64,000 bases of DNA from NCBI GenBank assembly GCA_942491555.1, contig CALOBN010000003.1:124001-188000 (forward strand), read 5' to 3'. A program made the position numbers and the translations under genes. Within the stretch, counting starts at the first letter, position 1. Each line of letters starts with the position of its first letter. This DNA is from Marinihelvus sp942491555. Lineage in GTDB: Bacteria > Pseudomonadota > Gammaproteobacteria > Xanthomonadales > SZUA-36. Of this stretch, positions 51,355-59,536 are shown one piece after another. The notes beneath the pieces are model-generated. The model was not told the origin of the DNA. It did no database searches and saw nothing but the letters and a program-made list of their open reading frames with translations.

Positions 51355-51730
51355 GAATAAAACCGGCTTTATCCTTCGGCGACACCAGCACAGCGCGTTG
51401 CCGGGAATAGCAAATCTCGAGGCGATCCAGGGACAGGGCAGGGGAGGACAGCAAGGACCGGCTCGGCTTCACCGAGGTGATTTCTGCCAGCGGGATCCGC
51501 CAGCGAAAAGGGCCGGAGCGGATCAGGAGTTGCTCATTATCTACCTCGTAAACGGTGGATACGAACAGCCAGACCGGCAGCCCGAGTCCGACCACCGTTG
51601 CGCCAGCCCCGATTGCCCAGGAGCTGGCGGGCATGGGCGCTGATGCAGCAAAAGCAAGAATGACCATAACGCCGGGAAGTACCAACCCAACGATCAAGAT
51701 CCAGGTATCGACTGCGCTTTTGAATGTCAT
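51338..51730 (-). CDS. membrane-anchored bacterial PH-domain-like protein
   Basis: About 130 residues. Two hydrophobic segments (about 7-28 and 35-58) are followed by a small domain with VYEVDNEQLLIRSGPFRWRI, PLAEITSVKPSRS, LDRLEICYS and PKDKAGFI, the pattern of bacterial PH-like (bPH) domains. The ATG at 51730 is preferred to a GTG three codons upstream. Function unknown. Confidence 0.7.
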   Translation of the reverse strand: MTFKSAVDTWILIVGLVLPGVMVILAFAASAPMPASSWAIGAGATVVGLGLPVWLFVSTVYEVDNEQLLIRSGPFRWRIPLAEITSVKPSRSLLSSPALSLDRLEICYSRQRAVLVSPKDKAGFIRALGF

Positions 51731-51815
51731 GCTCTGCACTCCAGGCCTTCAAGACTCATAGCGTATTCTTCCGGCAAGGTTCTGCGGCTGGTGGCGAACC
51801 ACGGTATCAGACTTG

Positions 51816-53567
51816 CTACTGCGCAAGTTGTTGAGCCAACCAGGCATCCATGCGTTCCTGCAGAAGATCCAGCGGTAAAGAACCGGCACCCAGCAGCTCG
51901 TCGTGAAAGGCCCTGACATCGAAGTCTTCACCGAGCGCCTCCTCGGCCTGTGCCCGAATTGCGAGCATCTTTAGTTGGCCGATTTTGTAGGCAAGCGCCT
52001 GGCCGGGGTTACCAATGTAACGATCAATTTCGTTAATGATATCCAGCTCGGTCTTGGCCGCATTTTCCTTGAAAAAGTCGATCGCCTGCTGGCGTGTCCA
52101 ACCCTTGTCGTGCAAACCGGTATCCACCACCAGGCGCACTGCACGCCACATCTCGTAGGTAAGGGCGCCAAACTGCGAATAGGGGTCCTTATATAGGCCA
52201 AGGTCACCACCAAGGCTTTCGCTGTACAGTCCCCAGCCCTCAACAAAGGCTGTGAAGCCCATATAGCGGCGGAAATCCGGCATCTCGCCCAACTCCTGCT
52301 GCAAGGCGATCTGGAGATGGTGACCGGGCATGGCCTCGTGCACGGACAGCACCTCGATTTCATACCTGGGGCGCACTTCAGGCTTGTAGAGATTGACCCA
52401 GTAAATACCCGCCCGCGAGCCGTCAGCGGCAGGACGTGAGTAGTAAGCGGTGGTCGTATCCGGTGCGATAGAGTCGGGAATCGGCTTTACGCCATAGGGC
52501 ATGCGCGGTAACTTGCCGAAGAGTTTTACCAGCTCCGGATCAATGCGCTTGGACGTGGCCAGGTAGGCCTCGTAAAGATCATCAGGATTATCAAAGTAGA
52601 ACTGCGGATCGGTGCGCAGAAACATGAGAAATTCGGCAAAGCTGCCCTCAAAACCCAACTCGTCGATGATGAGCTGCATTTCGCCGCGAATGCGCGCGAC
52701 CTCGCTTAGCCCGAGCTGATGAATTTCATCGGGCGTCATGTTTGTTGTAGTGAACTGGCGTGCTTTAAGGGCATACCAGTCACTGCCGTTCGGCAAATCA
52801 GACAGGCCGATACTTTCCCGGCTCGCGGGCAGATAGGTCGCGAGGAAGTAGTTATTAAGCCTGCGATAGGCCGGCAAAACGATGGTGGCAATGATATCGC
52901 GGGCTTGCGCCTGTAATTGAGCCTGCTGTGATGAGCTAAGACTATCCGGCAGGTTCATGAAAACCTTGTAAAAAGGGCTTTCCTCAGGTGCTTCGACGAT
53001 CTGGGCTTCCAGCTGTAGCGGCACGCGTTGCATGAGTATCGCCGGTGGTACAAGACCGGCCTCAAGCCCCAGGCCGGCAAGTACGATGACCTGTTCGACG
53101 ACCTCATCGATTTTGCCCATCCTGGCCAGCCAGTCCTCAAAGTCACCCGCACTTGCCAGCGGAATGTAACTGGTCAGGTTATCAAGGTTCTGCACGCCAC
53201 CGCGGTGGCTAAACGGCATCAGGTAGCCCTGGAAGGGAAATTCATCAATGTCCTCCTGCAATGAGCGCCGAAACAACTCGACATTGAGCCGGTCGTCTTC
53301 ATCCAGTTCCGCTGCATCAATCGCATTTGCGCGTTCCAGAAAAGCAAACGTGGCGGCCTGTCGTGCTTCGATGGCCTGCGGACCATTATCCCTCCAGCGA
53401 TCGTTGTACCGACTATCGCCCAGCCGGGAGGCCATCACCGGGTATTGCTCCAGGCGCCACTGCCAGTGATCCTCAAGCAAGGCGCCGAAGTCAGCGCTTG
53501 CATCCGCCAGTGTCGAGCCTGATGCCATAGTTAACAGGATAGTGAGTATTAAATGCATTGCTTTCAT
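51816..53567 (-). CDS. exported DUF885-family protein (putative metallopeptidase)
   Basis: A 583-residue protein with a signal peptide (MKAMHLILTILLTMASGSTL). DUF885 proteins have a thermolysin/carboxypeptidase-Taq-like fold; the motif VLSVHEAMPGHHLQ carries the metal histidines, and FVEGWGLYSESLG carries the further glutamate. SHRGGVQNLDNL and IDRYIGNPGQALAYKIG are also family marks. Periplasmic peptide or ester hydrolysis is likely, substrate unknown. Confidence 0.88.
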   Translation of the reverse strand: MKAMHLILTILLTMASGSTLADASADFGALLEDHWQWRLEQYPVMASRLGDSRYNDRWRDNGPQAIEARQAATFAFLERANAIDAAELDEDDRLNVELFRRSLQEDIDEFPFQGYLMPFSHRGGVQNLDNLTSYIPLASAGDFEDWLARMGKIDEVVEQVIVLAGLGLEAGLVPPAILMQRVPLQLEAQIVEAPEESPFYKVFMNLPDSLSSSQQAQLQAQARDIIATIVLPAYRRLNNYFLATYLPASRESIGLSDLPNGSDWYALKARQFTTTNMTPDEIHQLGLSEVARIRGEMQLIIDELGFEGSFAEFLMFLRTDPQFYFDNPDDLYEAYLATSKRIDPELVKLFGKLPRMPYGVKPIPDSIAPDTTTAYYSRPAADGSRAGIYWVNLYKPEVRPRYEIEVLSVHEAMPGHHLQIALQQELGEMPDFRRYMGFTAFVEGWGLYSESLGGDLGLYKDPYSQFGALTYEMWRAVRLVVDTGLHDKGWTRQQAIDFFKENAAKTELDIINEIDRYIGNPGQALAYKIGQLKMLAIRAQAEEALGEDFDVRAFHDELLGAGSLPLDLLQERMDAWLAQQLAQ

Positions 53568-53665
53568 TGGCTTGCCTCAGCATGGCTCTATCCATCCTGC
53601 CTCGACCCGCTGCGCAGGTTCAGGCCATGAGGTCGGGAAGATATTCAATTGGTCGATTTTTCAGA

Positions 53666-53752
53666 TGGTGCCCGGGGCGGGAATCGAACCCGCATGACCT
53701 TGCGATCGAGGGATTTTAAGTCCCTTGCGTCTACCAGTTCCGCCACCCGGGC
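53666..53752 (-). tRNA. tRNA-Leu (anticodon TAA)
   Basis: An 87-base class II tRNA: acceptor GCCCGGG with CCCGGGC, anticodon stem AGGGA/TCCCT with loop CTTAAAA (TAA), a long variable arm, T arm GCGGG-TTCGATT-CCCGC, and an encoded CCA. A TAAAAT sits about 10 bases upstream of the 5' end on the minus strand, a likely -10. Confidence 0.97.
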
Positions 53753-53830
53753 AGGCAACGTATTTTAACTGTTAATGGTGAGTGCGGGGCAGGGCGCTGA
53801 GTATTTTTTCTGCCCGGACCCCTGATAAGG

Positions 53831-54451
53831 TTACGACTGCGTGGAAACGATAAACCACAAGGCGACAGCGGCCAGCAGTAAAGCGAATACACGCCGGGCA
53901 TGCTGCTGCCGGGCAGGAACCTGAAACCAGCGATTCATGGTGCCGGCGAAAATAACGATAAGCAGGTGTATCGTCGTTGCCAGGGCAACATACAGTACCG
54001 TCAACCACACGGTTTGAGCGATGAGTCCGGCTCCCGGGGTTACAAACTGCGGCAAAACAGCAATAAAAAACAGGCCTGCCTTCGGGTTCAGCAAGTTAAT
54101 CACCAGGCCCCGTCGAAAATGCCTGACCGCGCCATCCCCTGAATCCACAGCACGCCCCGGTGATACCTCGCCACTGCCCCGCCAGGCCTCGATGGCTAGC
54201 CAGACCAGGTAGGCTGCGCCACCCCAGCGAAGGGCTTCAAAAGCCAGGGGCGAGGTATTGATAAGCGCCGCCAGCCCCAGCGCTGCAGCCAGTCCAATCA
54301 AGAGCAGTCCAAGTGCAACACCCGCGGTGGCCGCCATACCGGCACGACGTCCCTCCAGAGCGGATACAAGGGCGAGATAAGCCATGTTTGGCCCGGGGGT
54401 CAGTTCGATGACCAGGGCGGTCAACAAGAAGGCGCCGATTGCGCCTGTCAT
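53831..54451 (-). CDS. LysE/RhtB-family amino-acid exporter
   Basis: A 206-residue inner-membrane protein with about six helices. The N-terminal LTPGPNMAYL and the central NLLNPKAGLFFIAVLPQF are diagnostic for the LysE/RhtB family. Its start overlaps the arginase stop by one base, so export of arginine, ornithine or a related cationic amino acid is plausible, but the substrate is not shown by sequence. Confidence 0.9.
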   Translation of the reverse strand: MTGAIGAFLLTALVIELTPGPNMAYLALVSALEGRRAGMAATAGVALGLLLIGLAAALGLAALINTSPLAFEALRWGGAAYLVWLAIEAWRGSGEVSPGRAVDSGDGAVRHFRRGLVINLLNPKAGLFFIAVLPQFVTPGAGLIAQTVWLTVLYVALATTIHLLIVIFAGTMNRWFQVPARQQHARRVFALLLAAVALWFIVSTQS

Positions 54452-55374
54452 CAGAGAATACTTTTACCCAGCGCACTGAGAATCAGGTGCAGGGTGCGCT
54501 CGGCGCTGAGGTTGCCGTCATCCATGAAGGGGTTTAACTCGACCACATCCATGGAAGTCATGCGGCCATCATCGGCGATGTACTCCAGCAGCAGGTGGGC
54601 CTCTCGGTAGTTCACCCCGCCTGGCACCCGGGTACCGGTGCCGGGGATAACGTCAGGGTCGCAGCCGTCGACGTCAAAGCTCACATGGTAACCATCCGTG
54701 CCATTGTTAACGACCTCCAACGCCCGTTGCGCCACCACGGCCATGCCATGCTCATCAATCTCGCGCATGGTAAAGGCGTGGATTCCGGACTCGTTGATCA
54801 CCCGGCGCTCGCCGGCATCGATATCCCGAATGCCGATCAGTGCTACATTTTTTGGATCAACTTTCGGCGAAAAACCCTTGATATTCCTGAGGTCTTTATC
54901 ACCATGACCCAAGAGGTGGGACAGGGGCATGCCATGGATATTGCCGGACGGTGAAATGCCCGGCAGGTTCATGTCACCATGGGCATCAAACCAGATCAGG
55001 CCCAGTTTTTGCTCCTTTGCCCGCAGATGCGCCGCGACCCCGGCAATGCTGCCCATGGCGATCGAGTGGTCACCGCCAAGCACCAGGGGAAAACGCCCCT
55101 CGTCCAGCGCAAGCTCAACCCGATCGGCCAGTTTCTGGCAAACAGCGAGAATTTCCGGCTTGAACCGTGCATTCTTGTCATGGGTAACGCGGGTCTCCAT
55201 CGACGGAACAAAGATATCTTCTTCCACCGCCAGCTTATGCCCCAGGCGCCTTAATGCGTCGCCAAGACCCGCGATACGCAATGCCGAGGGCCCCATATCC
55301 GTGCCGCGGCGGCTCGCGCCCAGATCCATGGGCACTCCAATGATTTGAATATGTCGAACGGCGTGCGCAGTCAT
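54451..55374 (-). CDS. rocF: arginase
   Basis: Hydrolyses arginine to ornithine and urea with a dimanganese centre. The 307-residue protein has the metal motifs GGDHSIAMGS, WFDAHGDMN and SFDVDGCDPDVIPGTGTRVP. GVPMDLGASRRGTDMGPSAL at the N-terminus favours arginase over agmatinase. The stop overlaps the exporter start. Confidence 0.92.
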   Translation of the reverse strand: MTAHAVRHIQIIGVPMDLGASRRGTDMGPSALRIAGLGDALRRLGHKLAVEEDIFVPSMETRVTHDKNARFKPEILAVCQKLADRVELALDEGRFPLVLGGDHSIAMGSIAGVAAHLRAKEQKLGLIWFDAHGDMNLPGISPSGNIHGMPLSHLLGHGDKDLRNIKGFSPKVDPKNVALIGIRDIDAGERRVINESGIHAFTMREIDEHGMAVVAQRALEVVNNGTDGYHVSFDVDGCDPDVIPGTGTRVPGGVNYREAHLLLEYIADDGRMTSMDVVELNPFMDDGNLSAERTLHLILSALGKSIL

Positions 55375-55425
55375 GATGAATTGTCAGCGTAACCTAAGGA
55401 GCGCCATCTTAACGGAAAGCAGCCT

Positions 55426-57504
55426 TCAGAGGGCGTACCGGTACTCGATGAAATAGCGTCGACCAGCGCCGGGAAAGTAACGAAACTGGCCGAATGCGAA
55501 ATCCGCCCGCTCGGCATAAAACTCGTCCAGCAGGTTAGTAACGCGCAGGGACAACTGGTGCGGCGTATCGGATACCTGGTAGAAAGCGCGCAGGTTGATC
55601 AGATCATGACCTTCGTATTTGGCCAGATTGGCCGGTTCCAGGTAGTAAGAACCCTGGTGCACCCATTCCAGCTGGGTACTCAGATTGACCAGGGGTGTCC
55701 AGGACAACCGGGCACCGGCTAACCACTCGGGCGCCGTATCGACCGCGTTACCGTCGACAATGCCCGATTCAGGACGGTCGAAAGCATACTGATGCTGAGC
55801 CCAGGCGCCATTCGCTGACAATCGCCAGTCCTCATCGAACTGCCAGTCCAGGCTGGCTTCCAGGCCGAAGTGATCGGTTTTACCGTCGCTGACATTAAAG
55901 CCGTCGGCGTCACGGAAAATCACGTTGTCCTTGCGCATGGCAAAAGCGGTCAGATCCCAACTAACGGAGGAATTGTTACCGCGCAGGCCCAGTTCCACGG
56001 CATCCAGCGTTTCACTGTTTAAGTCAGCTACCACCTGTCCGCGTTGCAGACGATAAAGCTCGGTTGCCTGGGGCGGCCGGAAACCGCGCGCCACGCGGAA
56101 GAGCAGGGTGGTTGACCCGCTGAATGCCCAGCTCAGTCCCACTTCCGGCGCCAGGTTATTGAACTGGTCACTGCGATCAGCCGGCCGTGTGTACAGGCAG
56201 CCCCCAAAGCCACATTCAGTGCCGTCATCGCGCGTGTTGCCGTCCAGCATGTTATTGCGATAGTCATAGTGAACGATTTCACCTCGCAAACCAGCGGTAA
56301 GTATCAGATTATCCTTTAGTTCCTTCTGATACTGACCCCAGACAGCACCCATAAGCATGCGCACGTCATAATCGTAATGAAACCCCTGGGGGCGGGTCTC
56401 CATCAGAAAGTCGGAGCCTTCCGTGGGGTTCTCCTGGAACTCGAGCAGGTAGCCATCAGCCCACTCAGCATCGGCTCCGAAACTCCAGTTATTGCCGTTG
56501 GTCCAGCTAAACAGCACACCCGCTGAGTCCTGACCGTTGGATTCCAGGGGTTTTCCCGGCAAAAAGTGTTGCAGAAAGTCCATATCGCTGGTGCGCAGAT
56601 AGGGTGTAAGTTCGAGGAGTGCGCCACTGTCTTGCTGCCAGGCAAAGCGACTGCTCAGGCGAAATGCCTCAACGGTACGAAATGCCTCCGGATTCAGATT
56701 TTCGGTTCGCAAAACCGGGTCTTTAAAGGCGTTTTCACCAACGATAAAGCCCGCTGTGTCCTGGTCCAGATCGGCCCAGGCAAATCGTGTGGTGACCGTG
56801 GCGTCACCCAGGGCGGCGTCCCACACGCCGTTCGCCAGGGCATGTTTAAAGGACTCGTCATCCCGGAAACTGCCGGCATCAGTGTAGTTGCCGTACAAGG
56901 CCAGAGAGTCACCGGACAGCGTAAAACGCCCCCGGTAATAATCATCAGTTCCCACCATCAAACCGGCGCTAAGCGGCTGACCTGGATATGGATTATTGCT
57001 GCTGACGTCAATGACGCCATGCAAGCCGTTGGAGCCGTATATGACACTTCCAGGCCCACGCACAATGTCCACGCGAGAGGCCTGCAACAGGTTTACCTCG
57101 AACAGATCATTCACATTGCAAAAACCCGCCGGGCGAATGGGTACGCGGTCTTCAAGCACCACGAAGGCGCCACAGGCACCCGGACCGGTCAACACCGGCG
57201 AGCGAATGGCGACCAGGGACTCCTGGCCGGATCCTCGGCTGATCCAGGCACCCGGTACCTGGTCAAAAAGCTCATTGGGGTGCGTTGGTGATTCTGCAGT
57301 GATATCGGCCGCAGTAAGAGGACTGATGCCGTTGATGCTGCCTGACGTGATCTGACGGGCCGTGGCACGAACTTCAACCTGTTCTATGCGCGCAGGAACG
57401 TCCACAGCCGTGAGTACGGATTCGGGATCTGCTGGGGCGTCGGCCGGTGTCGCCACCAGGGACTGGAATAAGATTAATGAGGTTGCAGCGTTAAACATGG
57501 GCAC
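55426..57504 (-). CDS. TonB-dependent outer-membrane receptor
   Basis: A 692-residue receptor. The N-terminus is a short signal sequence followed by RIEQVEVRATARQ, a TonB-box-like segment. The plug domain has DIVRGPGSVIYGSNGLHGVIDV (written in two blocks in the family consensus) and two cysteines (GPGACGA and PAGFCNV). The beta-barrel ends RRYFIEYRYAL. Substrate unknown; siderophore, cobalamin or another bulky nutrient are possible. Intact and in one frame. Confidence 0.9.
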   Translation of the reverse strand: MPMFNAATSLILFQSLVATPADAPADPESVLTAVDVPARIEQVEVRATARQITSGSINGISPLTAADITAESPTHPNELFDQVPGAWISRGSGQESLVAIRSPVLTGPGACGAFVVLEDRVPIRPAGFCNVNDLFEVNLLQASRVDIVRGPGSVIYGSNGLHGVIDVSSNNPYPGQPLSAGLMVGTDDYYRGRFTLSGDSLALYGNYTDAGSFRDDESFKHALANGVWDAALGDATVTTRFAWADLDQDTAGFIVGENAFKDPVLRTENLNPEAFRTVEAFRLSSRFAWQQDSGALLELTPYLRTSDMDFLQHFLPGKPLESNGQDSAGVLFSWTNGNNWSFGADAEWADGYLLEFQENPTEGSDFLMETRPQGFHYDYDVRMLMGAVWGQYQKELKDNLILTAGLRGEIVHYDYRNNMLDGNTRDDGTECGFGGCLYTRPADRSDQFNNLAPEVGLSWAFSGSTTLLFRVARGFRPPQATELYRLQRGQVVADLNSETLDAVELGLRGNNSSVSWDLTAFAMRKDNVIFRDADGFNVSDGKTDHFGLEASLDWQFDEDWRLSANGAWAQHQYAFDRPESGIVDGNAVDTAPEWLAGARLSWTPLVNLSTQLEWVHQGSYYLEPANLAKYEGHDLINLRAFYQVSDTPHQLSLRVTNLLDEFYAERADFAFGQFRYFPGAGRRYFIEYRYAL

Positions 57505-58011
57505 AGGGTACGTATTGTCAGTGAGGATTCAATCAAAGGATATTCTGTATACGCCAAAGTGGGAACTGGTCCCAAGAGCGTCCTGAGTGCAACGCAAGAA
57601 TGATGAGTAATCACTTGAGAATATATTTTTAAAATAATGATAGATCAGCTTTTAGTAGCTGCCTCGTAATAAAAACCGGGCTGTTGTCAGTGAATTCTGA
57701 AGTGGGGTTTTTTTGAGCATGCTGAGCCGTGGTTCGCATTGTGAGTGCCAGGTCGGTGCCCAAGTGACAGGCACGGCTCATAAAGCGGTTAACCATTCAT
57801 GATGACCGGGCAGAGATTCGCAGGTGTATGAGGAGGGTTAAGAGCACCTGTTTAAAGGCCTTCGACCCCCATTACTGATATATTATTTAACATAATATAC
57901 ATTATACGCAGGTGTTGATTCAGTGAATGGCAGGGCTGGTGGATGAGATTCAGGCAGTGCCCTGGCGGACCAAGCTGTTCTGTCAGTATTAAAAAACTGC
58001 CATGAGTGAGT
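57505..58011. other. 507-base noncoding stretch between the TonB receptor and ygfX
   Basis: It holds no convincing coding frame, tRNA or typical terminator. Near 57741-57774 GTGCC and GGCAC bracket a short REP-like sequence ending AAGTGACAGGCAC. An AT-rich palindrome lies at 57879-57899. The TonB-receptor promoter must lie in the left part but no clear hexamers were found. Confidence 0.5.
57879..57899. promoter_or_regulatory. AT-rich palindrome (candidate operator)
   Basis: TATATTAT (57879-57886) and ATAATATA (57892-57899) are perfect 8-bp arms around TTAAC. It lies about 375 bases upstream of the TonB receptor start and 110 bases after the ygfX stop. It resembles a dimeric regulator site, but no regulator is known. 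Confidence 0.35.
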
Positions 58012-58539
58012 TCAATAGCGATTCGCAGGAACCCCGGTTCGCGAATGTCTTAACCAAATGCTCAACCGGCGGAATTGGCCGGGATGCTGTCGACCGGCAA
58101 AAACCATGTATTTCTCGATACCCCAGGGAAAACGCACTTCGATACTGGCGGCCATCGAGCGCTGCCAGGATCGTTTAAGCAGTTGGCCGCGTAATTGAAC
58201 ACCGCCGGAATCACTGCAGTACACAATGCCATCTGCAAACAGTACGAGATTCATTGAGGGTGCACACAGCATTTGCCGGAGCCAGTGGCAGGACATAATG
58301 GCAACAAGAAGGATCAGGAGGCTGGTAAGCCAGCCACTCAGCACGGGAAGGCTGACGGCAATCAAACACAAGAAACCCAGGATTAACCCACTCGCCACTG
58401 CAAAGCGGCGCGGATAACCGCAGATCAGCTTTACAGGCAGGTTGTGCTCACCGCCGGATAGCAGCGATAAGTTCGTCGAAGGGCTCTGAGTCTGCGTCGC
58501 TTCGACCCTGGAACCAGTCCCATAAGCGGTCGTCTTCAC
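58012..58539 (-). CDS. ygfX: YgfX/CptA-like membrane protein
   Basis: A YgfX-like protein with two adjacent membrane helices (about 50-90) and a C-terminal LRRLSIWLRHS-like block. YgfX partners SdhE (YgfY) in E. coli, where it was reported to affect cell division as a toxin-like factor; this is debated. The only ATG (58539) makes it overlap sdhE by 92 bases; a non-ATG start nearer 58450 is possible because the family N-terminus seems to begin there. Confidence 0.7.
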   Translation of the reverse strand: MKTTAYGTGSRVEATQTQSPSTNLSLLSGGEHNLPVKLICGYPRRFAVASGLILGFLCLIAVSLPVLSGWLTSLLILLVAIMSCHWLRQMLCAPSMNLVLFADGIVYCSDSGGVQLRGQLLKRSWQRSMAASIEVRFPWGIEKYMVFAGRQHPGQFRRLSIWLRHSRTGVPANRY

Positions 58540-58705
58540 AGTCCAATAGTGCCTCTAACTCGGGCCAGCCACCACCGGACAATGCAGCGGATTCACGTAG
58601 GAGAAAACGTTCGAGGAGAATCTCCAGTTCACGCATGCCACGGCGGTTTAGCCAACGCAGCCGTTTGAGGCGCATTTCGCCCTGGGCAACCCCGGTATCA
58701 GACAT
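58448..58705 (-). CDS. sdhE: FAD assembly factor SdhE
   Basis: An 85-residue protein that helps covalent flavinylation of SdhA. The hallmark RGMRELE lies in RLRWLNRRGMRELEILLERF, followed by LLDCEDDRLWDWFQG. It comes directly after sdhB, in the same operon as its client. Confidence 0.93.
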   Translation of the reverse strand: MSDTGVAQGEMRLKRLRWLNRRGMRELEILLERFLLRESAALSGGGWPELEALLDCEDDRLWDWFQGRSDADSEPFDELIAAIRR

Positions 58706-58728
58706 GAGCGCAGCCCGGCGAGCCGGGC

Positions 58729-59517
58729 TCAGGCCACCTTTTTACGGTCAAGAAGCATCTTCTTGGTTTCAGCAATCGCCAGGCCGGGGTTCAAACCCTT
58801 GGGGCAAGCCGAGGTACAGCTGAGAATGGTGTGACAACGGTACAGGCGGTAGGCGTCGTCCAGGTAATCAAGGCGCGATTCGGTGTCTTCGTCACGCGTG
58901 TCTGCCAGCCAGCGATAAGCCTGCAGAAGAATGGCCGGACCGAGATATTTATCGCCATTCCACCAGTAACTGGGGCAGGAGGTCTGGCAACAGGCACAAA
59001 GAATGCACTCGTAAAGGCCATCGAGATGCTCGCGCTGCTCGGGGGACTGCAGGCGCTCGCCCTCCTCCACCGGCATTTCTGTCGCACGTATCCAGGGCTT
59101 AATACTGGCATATTGCTCGTAAAACCCGGACATATCAGGGACCAGGTCTTTGATCACCGGCAGGTGGGGCAAGGGATAGACGGATATTTCATCATCAAGA
59201 TCGGCCAGGGACGTGGTACAGGCCAGGCCGTTCTTGCCGTCAATGTTCATCGCGCAGGAGCCGCAAATACCTTCCCGGCAAGAACGTCGATAAGTGACGG
59301 TAGGGTCGATTTCGTTTTTGATCTTGTTGATGGCATCCAGCAGCATTGGCCCGCAGTCATCCAGGTCGACCTGGTAGCTGTCGAGACGCGGGTTTTCTGC
59401 CTCATCCGGATCCCATCGGTACAGGCGAATGGTCTTGACGTGTTTTGCGCCCTCGGCGGACTTGAACACGCGCCCTTCCTGGATGCGGGAATTTTTCGGT
59501 AAGCGTAGCTGCAACAT
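58729..59517 (-). CDS. sdhB: succinate dehydrogenase iron-sulfur subunit
   Basis: A 262-residue subunit carrying three Fe-S clusters. The 2Fe-2S cysteines lie in SCREGICGSCAMNIDGKNGLAC, whose key residues are the four cysteines. The 4Fe-4S and 3Fe-4S clusters use CILCACCQTSCPSYWW and CHTILSCTSACPKGLNP. The frame is open 21 codons upstream; MLQLRLPKNSRI is the likely start. It passes electrons from SdhA to quinone. Confidence 0.95.
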   Translation of the reverse strand: MLQLRLPKNSRIQEGRVFKSAEGAKHVKTIRLYRWDPDEAENPRLDSYQVDLDDCGPMLLDAINKIKNEIDPTVTYRRSCREGICGSCAMNIDGKNGLACTTSLADLDDEISVYPLPHLPVIKDLVPDMSGFYEQYASIKPWIRATEMPVEEGERLQSPEQREHLDGLYECILCACCQTSCPSYWWNGDKYLGPAILLQAYRWLADTRDEDTESRLDYLDDAYRLYRCHTILSCTSACPKGLNPGLAIAETKKMLLDRKKVA

Positions 59518-59536
59518 TCTGGTTTGCTCCTCAGAC

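Noticed and set aside
53578..53665. TPP-riboswitch-like piece (GAACCTG) between tRNA-Leu and the DUF885 gene
   Set aside because: Only a short string matches; the conserved stems and the other consensus segments are absent, and only weak 5-bp pairings (CGACC/GGTCG) are seen.
57741..57774. REP/mobile-element remnant
   Set aside because: The AAGTGACAGGCAC string resembles REP-like units, but a single short copy in this window cannot support a mobile-element call.
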